NCBI RefSeq assembly: GCF_003932715.1
Contig: NZ_CP020700.1
Span: 6,656,501-6,720,500, forward strand
Reading direction: 5' to 3'
DNA length: 64,000 bases
Source of the DNA: Streptomyces tsukubensis
GTDB taxonomy: Bacteria; Actinomycetota; Actinomycetes; Streptomycetales; Streptomycetaceae
In this document: piece after piece, positions 17,633-26,315 of the stretch
Layout of the letters: every line of letters begins with the position of its first letter
Position numbering within the stretch: position 1 is the first letter of the stretch
Program-made: the position numbers and the translations under genes
The notes under the pieces: generated by a model
What the model was told of the DNA's origin: nothing
Database searches by the model: none
The model's input: only the letters and a program-made list of their open reading frames with translations

Positions 17633-18562
17633 ATGTCCGGTGGGACGTACTGGAACCCGGAGACACAGCGCTGGGAGGAGAGCGAACCGCCGCCGTACGG
17701 GCCGCCGCCACCGTACGAGCCTCCTCCGTACGGCCCTTCGGAGGCCCCCGGCGACGGCCCGCCCGTACCGCCGCCCCCGCCGCCGTCCTTCCCGCCTGCC
17801 GTACCGGGCCCCGGGCCGGACCCCGAACCGGAGTTCAGGATCGGGGGTACGACCGGACGGCCCTTCGGCGGCGCGGACGGAGCCGTGGGCACGAAGGACA
17901 CGGGTGCGGTACGGCGGCGCCCGCCGGCCGTGGTCGTCGTCGCGGCCGCGCTGGCCGCCCTGGCCGTCGCCTCGGTGCTCTGGTTCACGGCGGGCCCCGG
18001 CGCGGACGACGACGCCAAAACGCCCGCCGCCGAACCCTCGACGTCCGAGACATCCGGTTCCTCCTCCGCTCCCTCGGCGTCCGCCGACCCCTCTCCGAGC
18101 GGTTCGGCGGCGGTCCCCGACGGCTACGAGGTGCTGACCGACCCCGTCGGCTTCACCCTCGCCGTACCGGAGGACTGGTCGCGCACCACCCGGGGCAGCA
18201 GCGTCTTCTACCTCTCCCCGGACGGGCGCAGCCTGGTGCAGGTCTTCGAGATCACCGAACCGGGCTACACGCCCGTCGAGGCGGTCGAGAAGGCCGACGA
18301 AGGGCTCGCCGCCCAGGCCACGGACTATCTGAAGCACGGTCTCGGACCGGTCGCCGGCGGCCCCGAGAATCCGTCCGGGGACGCCGCCGAACTCCTCTAC
18401 GCGTACAGCAGCACCGATGCGGGCGGAGCGCGGCAGTGCATCGAACGGGTCTTCACCGCAACCGACTACACCCTCTACGCCGTACTGACCTGTGCGCCCG
18501 CCGAGGAGAACCCGGACCGGCGCACCCTGCTGGACAATGCGCTGGCCCATTTCGCCCCCTGA
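17633..18562 (+). CDS. Proline-rich single-pass membrane protein, extracytoplasmic domain
   Basis: 309 residues starting one base after the previous stop. The order is a cytoplasmic Pro/Tyr-rich N-terminus (1-90, with PPPYGPPPPYEPPPYG-type repeats), one membrane helix (about 99-120), a Ser/Pro/Thr linker and an external domain (about 150-309). The external domain starts 'DGYEVLTDPVGFTLAVPEDWSR', contains one Cys in 'ARQCIERVF' and another in 'LTCAPAEEN', and is of a type often found fused to or beside Streptomyces Ser/Thr kinases. The Pro-rich arm could be a docking or phosphorylation platform for the kinase encoded next. No enzymatic motif is seen. Confidence 0.85.
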   Translation: MSGGTYWNPETQRWEESEPPPYGPPPPYEPPPYGPSEAPGDGPPVPPPPPPSFPPAVPGPGPDPEPEFRIGGTTGRPFGGADGAVGTKDTGAVRRRPPAVVVVAAALAALAVASVLWFTAGPGADDDAKTPAAEPSTSETSGSSSAPSASADPSPSGSAAVPDGYEVLTDPVGFTLAVPEDWSRTTRGSSVFYLSPDGRSLVQVFEITEPGYTPVEAVEKADEGLAAQATDYLKHGLGPVAGGPENPSGDAAELLYAYSSTDAGGARQCIERVFTATDYTLYAVLTCAPAEENPDRRTLLDNALAHFAP

Positions 18563-18623
18563 CCGCGTCCCGGGATCCGGGTCCGGTGCCGGGATGTCGG
18601 ACCGTTCTCGTATGCTCCCGGCC

Positions 18624-20498
18624 ATGAGCGGCGGAAACGGCATCGACAGCGGCGCCGACAACGGCATAGGGACCGGTACGGGCAGCGGTACCGGGCCCGG
18701 CGGGGCCGGTGAGGCGACCCGGCCGGCCCCGGCGGGGCACGAGCGCGTCGTCGACGGGCGGTTCGTCCTGGAGGCGCGTCTCGGCGGCGGCGGGATGGGC
18801 ACGGTCTGGCGCGCCCGCGATCTGGTGCTGGACCGGGCGGTGGCGCTGAAGGAAGTGCGCCCGCCGGACCCGGGGCTCGCCGAGTACGACCCGGAGGCGG
18901 CCCGGCTGCTGCGGGCCCGGGTCCTGCGGGAGGCCCGGGCCCTGGCCCGGGTCGACCACCCCAATGTGGTCACCATCCACCATGTGGTGGACGGCGGCGG
19001 CGACACCTACCCCTGGCTGGTGATGGAGCTGGTCACCGGCGGCTCGCTGGCCGATCTGCTGGCCCGCGGGCCGATGGACCCCGCGGCGGCCGCCCGCCTC
19101 GGCCGCGAGGTCCTCGCCGCACTCGGCGCCGCCCATGCGGCGGGCATCCAGCACCGGGACGTGAAACCCGCCAATGTGCTGCTGCGGCCGGACGGACGGC
19201 CCGTGCTCACGGACTTCGGCATCGCCGCGATCCGCGAGTCGACGGTGCTCACGGCGACCGGCTCCATCATCGGCACCCCCGACTACATGGCCCCCGAGCG
19301 GATCACCGGCGAGTCCGGCGGCCCCGCCTCCGATCTCTGGTCGCTGGCGATGATGCTGTACGTCGCCGTCGAGGGCCGCCATCCGCTGCGCCGGGCCACC
19401 ACGCTCGCGACGCTCGCCGCCGTACTCAACGAACCGGTGCCGCCGCCGCTCCGGGCCGGTCCGCTCACCGCCGTACTGAACGCGGTCCTCGTCAAGGACC
19501 CGGCCGCCCGGCCCGCATTCGGTGCGCTGGAACGGATGCTCGCGGGAGTCGCGGAGGGCGCCGGGGACGCGGGGGCCGCGAGGGGCACCGCCACGGTCCC
19601 GGCGGGCCCGAACCGTGGCGCGGTGGCTCCTGCCGTGGACGGCGCGCCGGGAGCCGTACCGCCCGCGGGGACGGGGGAGTCCGGTGCGCGGACCGCTGCC
19701 ACCTCGTATCCGCTGGCACCGCCCACCCCGGCTCCCGCACCGGTCCCCGCGACCGGCCCGGGATCCGAGCCCGTGACGGTGCTCGGCGCCGGCGCCCCGG
19801 TGCCGCCGCGGTCCGCGCTGAGGATCCGGCTGGCGGTCGGTGCCGTGCTTCTTTCCGCGGCGGTGACGGCGGCCGTGGTGACGGACGCCCTGCCCGACTG
19901 GAAGAGCCTGGAGAGGAAGGTCACCGGGGCGGCCCCGGATGCCTCCGGTACGCCGGGCTCCGCGTCCCGCGGTACGGCGACGGGCGGTACGGGGACGGGC
20001 GGTACGGGCACCGGGCCCGGCGCGGGCAAGAGCACGAAGAGCGGGAACGTCCTCACCCCCGAAGGCATCCGGAAGGCCGTCGCGGCGCTGACCGCGAAGA
20101 CCGGTTCCAACCGGGTGTTCGGCGCCACCGTCTATCCCGAGTACGCGCACTTCCGGGTCGCGGTCAAGGGCAGCGACACCCGCTACGAGTCCTACAGCTA
20201 CTACCCGGACCGCGGTCTGGAGACCGGCATCATCCGCGGGAGCATCATCGGCGGGGACCGCCCCGTCGAACTGAGCCGCTACGACTGGGACGTCGTACCG
20301 GCACTGCTGAGGACGGCCGAGAAGGATCTGAAGGTCAAGAACCCGACCACCCGCTATCTGATCGTCAGACCGCCGAACACGACCTTCGACACCCCGGCCG
20401 GATTCAGCGTCTATCTGACCAACGAGTACTCCGAGACGGGCTATCTGTTCGCGGACGCCAAGGGCAAGGTGGTCTCCAAGCACCCGCCGTTCCGCTGA
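18624..20498 (+). CDS. Membrane Ser/Thr protein kinase (Hanks type)
   Basis: About 624 residues. I place the start at the ATG at 18624 because TATGCT, a -10 type hexamer, ends 7 bp before it, suggesting a leaderless transcript; an ATG at 18594 is in frame. The kinase domain (about 45-300) has the Gly loop GGGGMGTVWRA, Lys76 in 'VALKEV', HRDVKPANVLL, DFG ('LTDFGIAAI') and 'GTPDYMAPER'. An Ala/Pro-rich linker, one membrane helix ('LRIRLAVGAVLLSAAVTAAVV') and a ~150-residue external domain rich in Tyr follow. There are no PASTA repeats, so this is a different sensor. It likely signals together with the three genes upstream. Confidence 0.93.
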   Translation: MSGGNGIDSGADNGIGTGTGSGTGPGGAGEATRPAPAGHERVVDGRFVLEARLGGGGMGTVWRARDLVLDRAVALKEVRPPDPGLAEYDPEAARLLRARVLREARALARVDHPNVVTIHHVVDGGGDTYPWLVMELVTGGSLADLLARGPMDPAAAARLGREVLAALGAAHAAGIQHRDVKPANVLLRPDGRPVLTDFGIAAIRESTVLTATGSIIGTPDYMAPERITGESGGPASDLWSLAMMLYVAVEGRHPLRRATTLATLAAVLNEPVPPPLRAGPLTAVLNAVLVKDPAARPAFGALERMLAGVAEGAGDAGAARGTATVPAGPNRGAVAPAVDGAPGAVPPAGTGESGARTAATSYPLAPPTPAPAPVPATGPGSEPVTVLGAGAPVPPRSALRIRLAVGAVLLSAAVTAAVVTDALPDWKSLERKVTGAAPDASGTPGSASRGTATGGTGTGGTGTGPGAGKSTKSGNVLTPEGIRKAVAALTAKTGSNRVFGATVYPEYAHFRVAVKGSDTRYESYSYYPDRGLETGIIRGSIIGGDRPVELSRYDWDVVPALLRTAEKDLKVKNPTTRYLIVRPPNTTFDTPAGFSVYLTNEYSETGYLFADAKGKVVSKHPPFR

Positions 20499-20850
20499 TC
20501 CGTACCGGTGTCCCCGACCCGGTGTCCCCGACCGGTTTCCGGCCAGCGGCCGTCGGTACCGGCGCCGGTGCCCCCGTGGCGGCCGGTGCCCGAGCGACGG
20601 TTGGGGCGAGCGGCCCGCTGCCGGTCCGCCGGGTCGGGACACCCCGAATCCCTTGCGTCGCATTTATAGGATTGTCATGGTCCGCAGATTCGATTCACCG
20701 GGAAATTCCTCGAACGTCTGCTCCTGAATTCCCGGATTCTCGAAAAGGGGAATGGCTGGCCGACTTCTCCCTTCAATGCGGTGCCGCTCTCCGGTCAGCA
20801 TGGAGACGTCCGGTTGCGGTGGAAACGCCACCGGTCGGACGGGGGATATC
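20499..20850. other. Intergenic region before the secreted small protein gene
   Basis: 352 bp with no gene. From about 20655 the base composition drops (CATTTATAGG, AATTC tracts), unusual for this genome, and an imperfect inverted repeat CGGGAAATTC/GAATTCCCG spans 20699-20734. This is a probable promoter/regulatory region for the downstream gene; no clear -35/-10 pair can be fixed. Confidence 0.4.
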
Positions 20851-21270
20851 ATGAAAATCCGAACCATGCTGGGAGCTGCGGTTCTGACGCTGGGTACGAT
20901 CCTGGCCGCGATCCCGGCCGCGGGGGCCACGGACACCGTCCCCCGGGACGGCCGGCCGGTGGTCGAGAACCGGGGCGAGTTCACGGTGGAGCGCTCGTTC
21001 ACGACCTGGGCGACGAATGTGAACGTCCGCCACAACAACGCCGACTACGCCCGCTGCAACAACTCGCCGTCGGTCGCCAACTGTCCGAACGTCCGGGGCA
21101 AGGTCAACCCCGGGCAGTCGTTCGAGGCCTGGTGCCAGAAGCGGGGCAGTCAGACGGTCGGCGGCAACCCGTACTGGGTGTACATCATCCGGCCCGACTT
21201 CAGCGGCTGGATGGCCAGCTACTACGTCGACTACCCGGACCATGTGCTCCCGGACACGCCGTTCTGCTGA
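20851..21270 (+). CDS. Small secreted protein, SH3-like
   Basis: 139 residues from the ATG at 20851, preceded by GGACGGGGGATATC. It has a Sec signal peptide: 'MKIRTMLGAAVLTLGTILAAIPAAGA', with cleavage likely after AGA. The mature part has four Cys-containing positions ('YARCNNSPSVANCPN', 'EAWCQKRG', final Cys) and the pattern 'NVNVRHNN...GKVNPGQSFEAWCQK...YWVYI...GWMASYYV'. This resembles bacterial SH3 (SH3b) domains that bind cell wall or exported proteins. The Cys residues may form disulfides. It is a single gene with its own terminator. The lower-GC upstream region suggests specific regulation. Confidence 0.85.
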   Translation: MKIRTMLGAAVLTLGTILAAIPAAGATDTVPRDGRPVVENRGEFTVERSFTTWATNVNVRHNNADYARCNNSPSVANCPNVRGKVNPGQSFEAWCQKRGSQTVGGNPYWVYIIRPDFSGWMASYYVDYPDHVLPDTPFC

Positions 21271-21294
21271 CCTCCGCAGCGCCGTAACGGCCGC

Positions 21295-21333
21295 AGGCCC
21301 TCTCGGATTTCGCCCCGAGGGGGCCTTTCCGTT
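21295..21333 (+). terminator. Intrinsic terminator of the small secreted protein gene
   Basis: A 12-bp stem AGGCCCTCTCGG (21295-21306) pairs with CCGAGGGGGCCT (21315-21326) with one G-U pair and an 8-nt loop, followed by TTCCGTTT. It lies 24 bp after the stop codon. Confidence 0.85.
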
Positions 21334-21525
21334 TCTCCCGCCCATCAGTCCGCGGCGGAAAGGGGCATGCCCATTCTTTGCCCGTTCTTCTGTATTCCGG
21401 CGGCCATTCATTCCGGGGGCCGGGCAGTGCCGCCGTGTCCTTGCCGGGGCGCGGCCGGGTATCCGGACCCTGGCCGCCGCCGTGTCGGAACGGCCGCCGG
21501 TGCCGGGCCTGAGATGCTGCGGCCC

Positions 21526-22095
21526 ATGCGGCTGACCGACTTCCTCTCCGTCGCGGGTGTGCTGCTGTGGGCCGGGTACGAGCTGCTGCTGCGCAGCCGC
21601 GCCGACGCGGATTCGGCCTCCTGGCGCGGAGGCGCCGCCGATCGCGGTACCACCCGGCTGCTCCTGGCCGCCTATGCGGCCGCCGTCCTCGTCAACGCGG
21701 TGCTCGGCGCCGTCGGCGTCGGCGAACTGCCCCCGTGGCCGCGCTGGGCGGGGATCGCGATGATCGCCGCGGGCCTGGCGCTGCGGGCCTGGGGCATGCA
21801 CACCCTCGGCGTCCACTACACCCGCACCCTGCGCACCACCGGCGGTCAGCGGCTGGTCACGGACGGGCCCTACCGGCTCGTCCGGCACCCGGGCTACTGC
21901 GGCAGCCTGCTGGTCTGGAGCGGCTACAGTCTCGGCCTCGGGAACGCGATCGCCTGGGGCGTGGTGACCGTCGGCCTCCTGTTCGTCTACGGCCGCCGGA
22001 TCGCCGCCGAGGAGGAGATGCTGGTGGCGGCGTTCGGCACCGAGTACGAGGAGTACCGGAGCCGCACGCGCAGACTGGTGCCGTTCCTGTACTGA
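21526..22095 (+). CDS. Isoprenylcysteine carboxyl methyltransferase-like membrane protein
   Basis: 189 residues if started at the ATG at 21526; an ATG at 21514 would add four. It contains four to five hydrophobic helices ('LLLAAYAAAVLVNAVLGAVGV', 'WAGIAMIAAGLALRAWGM', 'AIAWGVVTVGLLFVYG'). It carries the ICMT/PEMT-type signature 'TDGPYRLVRHPGYCGSLLVWSGY' and C-terminal 'EEEMLVAAFGTEYEEYRSRTRRLVPFLY', where the Arg-His-Pro and Glu residues form the SAM pocket. Members methylate small lipophilic acids or lipids at the membrane. The substrate in Streptomyces is not known. The gene ends at a large bidirectional terminator. Confidence 0.85.
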   Translation: MRLTDFLSVAGVLLWAGYELLLRSRADADSASWRGGAADRGTTRLLLAAYAAAVLVNAVLGAVGVGELPPWPRWAGIAMIAAGLALRAWGMHTLGVHYTRTLRTTGGQRLVTDGPYRLVRHPGYCGSLLVWSGYSLGLGNAIAWGVVTVGLLFVYGRRIAAEEEMLVAAFGTEYEEYRSRTRRLVPFLY

Positions 22096-22110
22096 ATCCG
22101 CCGGGCGTCC

Positions 22111-22186
22111 GCGGCACAGCCGGGCGTTCCGGCCTTTACCTCCCGCCACGGGACGGGAGGGGCAGGCCGGAACGCGGCTGTGCCGC
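22111..22186. terminator. Long bidirectional hairpin between convergent genes
   Basis: An almost complete 76-nt stem-loop: outer arms GCGGCACAGCC (22111-22121) and GGCTGTGCCGC (22176-22186), middle arms GCGTTCCGGCCT/AGGCCGGAACGC, and an inner CCTCCCG/CGGGAGG stem. It lies between the stop codons of the rightward methyltransferase and the leftward secreted protein, so it most likely terminates both. Confidence 0.85.
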
Positions 22187-22226
22187 ACCCCGGGCGGGGT
22201 GTGCCGGTGACGGGCCGTCGCTCCCG

Positions 22227-22562
22227 TCAGTAGTCGGTGCCGACGCTCCAGACGGTCGCGGCGCCGGTGGTGGAGCAGGTGGCCACCGACCAGCCGGCGA
22301 CCCTCCAGACCCCGTAGATCGTGAACAGGGTGCCGTTGGTCCGTCTACAGGTCACCCGGACGCGGTACGACGAGACGGTGCCCAGATTGGTGCAGGCGGT
22401 CCGGCCCGTATAGCCGTCGACGTTCTCCGGGGTGCAGGAGATGAGCGGGCGTACGGTCGTCGGAGCGGGGGCCGCCGCAGCGGCCGGGGCACCCAGGGCG
22501 GTCAGCCCGCCGAGGGCGAGGGCGGCGGCGCCGAGCGCGGAGACGGACTTGCGTAAGGGCAT
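22227..22562 (-). CDS. Small secreted protein of unknown function
   Basis: 111 residues. The N-terminus is a clear Sec signal peptide ('MPLRKSVSALGAAALALGGLTALGAPAAAAA'). The ~80-residue mature part has four Cys ('PLISCTPENVDGYTGRTACTNLG', 'VRVTCRRTNG', 'VATCSTTGA') that could form two disulfides, with Thr/Val-rich beta-type sequence. I do not recognise a family. A palindrome GAAACGTTTC lies about 100 bp upstream. It converges on the methyltransferase gene and shares the large hairpin as terminator. No neighbour suggests a role. Confidence 0.82.
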   Translation of the reverse strand: MPLRKSVSALGAAALALGGLTALGAPAAAAAPAPTTVRPLISCTPENVDGYTGRTACTNLGTVSSYRVRVTCRRTNGTLFTIYGVWRVAGWSVATCSTTGAATVWSVGTDY

Positions 22563-23052
22563 GACTCTCCTTCAGTTGGCGAATGCCGTACTGGTACGGA
22601 GGCCGGGCCGGTCGCACGCGCCGCGCACCCGCCGTGGGATGGAACGGCGGGTACCGGTGTGCTGAAACGTTTCTTCCGTTTCGGTGTCGGAAACGGACTG
22701 CCGGTCTCTCACCGGCGCGCGAACGCGCGGAGGGTAGGGCGGTGGCCGTCCCCCGAGCGGCCCTGAACCACGGGATGCAGCAAGTGTGGCCAGGCGCGTC
22801 GGCGCTGTCTCCCCAAGCGCAGGCAATGGTTCACCCCAGTGACGCCCCGCGGTCCATCCGCCCCTTCCCCGCCATCGACCCCACCCTTCCCCGCGGCCCC
22901 GGCCCCGCGGGCCGCCGAGTAGGGTACGCCGGGCCCGCCGCGGGCCGGACCGGTGCCCCGGCCCATGACCGGTGCGGTCGGCCGGGCTGGTGAACAATGT
23001 CCGGTCTGAAGGTGCCCGGTGGTGCCGGGTGCCGGGAAGGAGGAGGGCCGTC
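22563..23052. other. Divergent intergenic region with palindrome GAAACGTTTC
   Basis: 490 bp between the leftward secreted protein gene and the rightward AraC regulator; no gene is seen. At 22664-22673 there is the perfect palindrome GAAACGTTTC, repeated in part just after it (TTCCGTTTCGG). This is the form of a LacI/GntR-type operator. Nothing else stands out. Confidence 0.4.
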
Positions 23053-24102
23053 ATGTGGTCCTGGGTGTCCCATGACACCGTCGCAACGGCGGACAAGGCC
23101 GAGTGGTTCAACGACATGATCAGCCGTACGGTCGCCCCGCACCGGATGGCACTGCTGGATCCGGCGACCTTCCACGCCCGGACCGGGGTGCTGGAACTGG
23201 GCCGGGTCTCCGTCGCGTACCACGATTTCGGGGCCCAGGAGTCCTGGCGGACAGCGCAGCACATCCGGCGCAGCGACCCCGGGCACTACTTCCTCGGTCT
23301 GGTCACCGGCGGGGGGATGCGCGTCCAGCAGGGCCGCAATCACGCCGGGCTGGGACCGGGCGACGGAGTCCTCTTCGACACCTCCCACCCCTACAGTGCC
23401 GGAACCACCTCCCCGGAAGGGAGCCGGGTGCTGCTGATGAGCATTCCGCGGACGGCGGTGAGTCTGCCCGCGGGCCGTCTGGACGCACTGCTCGCCGGTG
23501 GTTTCCCCGCCCGGTACGGCATCGGCGCCATTCTGGGGAACTTCCTCGGCTCCCTGCGGCACCACGCGGCCGACTGCTCCCCGCGGGAGGTGGAGGCGCT
23601 GGAGCGCAGCGCGGTGGTCCTCGCCTCGGCGCTGCTGGCGCAGCAACTCGACATCGGGGACGCGCTTCCCGTGGAGACCAAGGAGGAGGTGGCGCTCCGG
23701 CAGATCCACGCGTTCATCGAGAACCATCTCGACGATCCCGACCTCACTCCGCAGACCATCGCGGCCCGGCACCATATGTCCCTCAGCGGTCTCTACGGTC
23801 TCTTCCGCACCCAGGAGGAGGGGGTGGCCGCCCGGATCCGGCGGCGTCGCCTGGAACGCTGCCGCGCCGAACTCGTCTCCGCCCGCGGGCCCCGGCCGAT
23901 CCACGCCATCGCCGCGCGCTGGGGCTTCACCAGCAACACGGCCTTCAGCCGGACCTTCAAGGCCGCCTACGGCATGAGTCCCCGTGCCTACCGTCAGCAG
24001 GCCCGGCAGACGGCGGCGCCGCACGGCGGGCAGCCGGGCCCCGGAGCGACTTGCCCGTATGGCCAGGGCTTGAGAGAGATTCCCCCGGACACGCCGCATT
24101 GA
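23053..24102 (+). CDS. AraC family transcriptional regulator
   Basis: About 349 residues from the ATG at 23053, which has the strong site GGAAGGAGGAGGG; a longer frame begins at 22972. The N-terminal ~200 residues match the AraC-type ligand/cupin-like domain ('FLGLVTGGGMRVQQGRNHAGLGPGDGVLFDTSHPY'). The C-terminal HTH_18 has 'FIENHLDDPDLTPQTIAARHHMSLSGLYGLFR' and 'IAARWGFTSNTAFSRTFKAAYGMSPRAYR'. It resembles AraC_binding_2 proteins that act as activators in Streptomyces. It is monocistronic. No effector or target is evident, although the conservon follows 195 bp downstream on the same strand. Confidence 0.92.
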   Translation: MWSWVSHDTVATADKAEWFNDMISRTVAPHRMALLDPATFHARTGVLELGRVSVAYHDFGAQESWRTAQHIRRSDPGHYFLGLVTGGGMRVQQGRNHAGLGPGDGVLFDTSHPYSAGTTSPEGSRVLLMSIPRTAVSLPAGRLDALLAGGFPARYGIGAILGNFLGSLRHHAADCSPREVEALERSAVVLASALLAQQLDIGDALPVETKEEVALRQIHAFIENHLDDPDLTPQTIAARHHMSLSGLYGLFRTQEEGVAARIRRRRLERCRAELVSARGPRPIHAIAARWGFTSNTAFSRTFKAAYGMSPRAYRQQARQTAAPHGGQPGPGATCPYGQGLREIPPDTPH

Positions 24103-24297
24103 TGGTAATCAGGGGGTAAAAGGGCAGGTCCCCTGGGGTGTGGCCACGGTGATAGCATGCCCGAATCCGCGATCATGAATCTCACAACTCGGGCCGAATG
24201 CTGCGTAGTTGACGCGGACGCCAGGCGGCCGGGTTGCGGACCCTCATAGAGGTGCTTCCGTCAATGTGTTCAGGTCATGCGTCGGGAAAGGTTTGTC

Positions 24298-25479
24298 GTG
24301 AATCAAGACGCACTTACGTGGTGCCTGGTCGCCGTGGCGGCGATAGCCATCGCCGCGGTCGTGCTGCTCATCGGCCGCAACAGAGCCCTGGGAGTGAGAA
24401 AACGTGAGTCCGAGGCCGCCCTGGGGCAGCAGATACGGACGGCCGAGAGCCAACTGGCGGTAGCGCAGGCCGAGCTGCGACGGCTCCATGACGAGCACGA
24501 CACCACGGTCCGGGAAGCCGAGGAGTCTTCCGAGGACAGTACCAAAGCGGTGCTGAAGGGCGCGGCCCGCTTTCTCCAGTCCCTGGCGGCGGAGCAGATG
24601 GCACTGCTTGAGGAGGTTCAGCGGAAGTACGGTGGCCATTCCGTACTCGGCGATCTCCTCGAAGTGAACCACGCCAATGCCCAGATGGCCCGCAAGGCAC
24701 AGGGCATCGCCGTGATGTGCGGTGCGCCGATCGGCCGCCGCAGCCGCCCCGCCAGCGTTTACGACGTGGTGCGCAGCGCGCAGGGGCAGATCCGCAACTT
24801 CCGGCGCGTCGAGATCATGCAGCAGACCGGATTCGCGCTGAAGGCCTCGGCGGTATCGCCCGTCGCCCTCGCCGTCGCCGAACTCCTCGACAACGCGGCG
24901 AGCTTCTCGCAGAGCGACGCTCCCATTGAAGTGACGTTCCAGCACATCCAGAGCAACCTCTGCATCGTCATCGACGACGCGGGCGTCAGCATGAACGACG
25001 AGGAACGGCAGAAGGCGACCTCGCTGCTGTCCGGCGACATCCGCCCGCGCCTGTCGCACCTGGGCAACCAGCCCAAGTTCGGTTTCCCCGTGATCGGCCT
25101 GCTGGCCCGTCAGTACGGGTTCAAGGTCGACGTCACCGGAATCTCCCGCTACGGCGGCGTCCGCGCCGTCGTCCTGCTCCCGGAGGAGCTCTGGACGATG
25201 GAGGAGACGCCTCCGGTGACCGAGGCCCCCGTGATGGACATCCGGCAGGCCGAGGGCCGGACCCAGAACGGCGGCCGCACCGTGCACGGGCTGCCCAAGC
25301 GCGGCGCCCGCAAGAAGCCGCTTGGGGACGCCGGGTCGCGCGACGCCGTCCGGCCCGCGCCCCGCAGCTCCGACGAGGCCGCCCGCGCCACCGGCCGCAG
25401 CCTGGGCGCCTTCCAGCGCGGCACCATATCCGGCCGCAACCTCGACACCCCGGCGTTCGAAGGGGCGGAAGACACATGA
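24298..25479 (+). CDS. cvnA: Conservon sensor-like protein CvnA (ATP-binding, histidine kinase-like)
   Basis: About 393 residues from GTG 24298 (GGGAAAGG upstream; an ATG at 24277 is in frame). One N-terminal membrane helix ('CLVAVAAIAIAAVVLLIG') is followed by a coiled-coil segment ('AALGQQIRTAESQLAVAQAELRR') and a HATPase_c domain with N-box 'VAVAELLDNAASFSQSD' and G-boxes ('VIDDAGVSM', 'GFPVIGLLARQYG'). No normal phospho-acceptor His motif is seen, as is usual for CvnA. The first gene of a cvnABCD set, it would form a membrane complex that controls the small GTPase CvnD. The next gene starts in its stop codon. Known conservons affect development and antibiotic production. Confidence 0.93.
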   Translation: MNQDALTWCLVAVAAIAIAAVVLLIGRNRALGVRKRESEAALGQQIRTAESQLAVAQAELRRLHDEHDTTVREAEESSEDSTKAVLKGAARFLQSLAAEQMALLEEVQRKYGGHSVLGDLLEVNHANAQMARKAQGIAVMCGAPIGRRSRPASVYDVVRSAQGQIRNFRRVEIMQQTGFALKASAVSPVALAVAELLDNAASFSQSDAPIEVTFQHIQSNLCIVIDDAGVSMNDEERQKATSLLSGDIRPRLSHLGNQPKFGFPVIGLLARQYGFKVDVTGISRYGGVRAVVLLPEELWTMEETPPVTEAPVMDIRQAEGRTQNGGRTVHGLPKRGARKKPLGDAGSRDAVRPAPRSSDEAARATGRSLGAFQRGTISGRNLDTPAFEGAEDT

Positions 25480-26315
25480 CCTCTGATCTGTCGTGGATGC
25501 TGGAGGACATCGTTCGTAACGTGCCCAAGGCGCGGCACGCCGTCCTGCTGTCGGCCGACGGTCTGCCCCGAGGGGCCACCGAGGGGCTGCCGGCGAAGGA
25601 CGTACGCACCATCTCCGCGGCCATGGCGGGGATGCAGTCGCTCAGCCGGGCCATCGCCCATTTCGCGGGCGATGCCGACGACCGGCGGTGGAGCCAGACG
25701 ATCATCGAGTTCTCCCACGGGTGGATCTTCCTGATCGGTGCGGGCCAGGGGGCCTATCTGGCCGCCGCCGCGGCGCCCGAGGTCGATATGCAGCAGATCT
25801 CCTTCCGGATGCACCGGCTCGTCGCCCGGCTCGGCGACAACCTCACCTCGCCGCCCCGGGTCGAAGCCGGCCGCGCGGGCGCCGGTGGCCCGGTCCGCGA
25901 CCGGCAGACGGACGCCTTCCCCGGCGGATTCACGCTGACCGCCCTCGACGAGGCCGTCGCCGATGTGCACGGCGCCCGGCACGCCGTCCTGCTCGGCGCC
26001 GACGGACTGCCCCGCGGAGCGACCTCCGGTCTCGGCCGGGATCTGGCGGACACCATCTCCGCCGCGATGACCGGCATCAACGCCTACAGCCGGGTCACGG
26101 CCCCCTTCGCCGGGGATCTGCCGGATGCCGAATGGCGGCAGACCGTCATCGAGTTCGAACACGGGTGGATCTTCCTGATCGCCGCCGGGAACGGCACCTT
26201 CCTCGCCGCGGCGGCCGACCGGGACGCCGATATCGAGGAGTTCAGCACCCGGCTGCACGCCGTGGCGCCACGGCTGAACGCCGAGCCGGTACGGGCGGGG
26301 GGCGCCGATGCATGA
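25476..26315 (+). CDS. cvnB: Conservon protein CvnB with two fused roadblock/LC7 domains
   Basis: 279 residues, roughly twice the usual CvnB length. It contains two tandem roadblock/LC7 domains, about 5-120 and 152-268. Each has the same landmarks: ARHAVLLSADGLPRGAT versus ARHAVLLGADGLPRGAT, TISAAMAGMQSLSR versus TISAAMTGINAYSR, and IIEFSHGWIFLIGAG versus VIEFEHGWIFLIAAG. A ~30-residue linker joins them. Roadblock proteins dimerise and serve as GTPase platform or activator, here for CvnD. A covalent dimer would fix the stoichiometry and could be asymmetric. The start overlaps cvnA by 4 bp and the end overlaps cvnC by 8 bp. Confidence 0.93.
   Translation: MTSDLSWMLEDIVRNVPKARHAVLLSADGLPRGATEGLPAKDVRTISAAMAGMQSLSRAIAHFAGDADDRRWSQTIIEFSHGWIFLIGAGQGAYLAAAAAPEVDMQQISFRMHRLVARLGDNLTSPPRVEAGRAGAGGPVRDRQTDAFPGGFTLTALDEAVADVHGARHAVLLGADGLPRGATSGLGRDLADTISAAMTGINAYSRVTAPFAGDLPDAEWRQTVIEFEHGWIFLIAAGNGTFLAAAADRDADIEEFSTRLHAVAPRLNAEPVRAGGADA

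Noticed and set aside
15534..17711. A 725-residue minus-strand open frame opposite the membrane protein genes
   Set aside because: It follows the third-position G/C of the plus-strand genes and has low-complexity Gly/Val/Asp content without domains.
18453..20663. A 736-residue minus-strand open frame across the kinase
   Set aside because: The kinase motifs lie in the plus-strand frame; the opposite frame is Arg/Gly-rich without structure.
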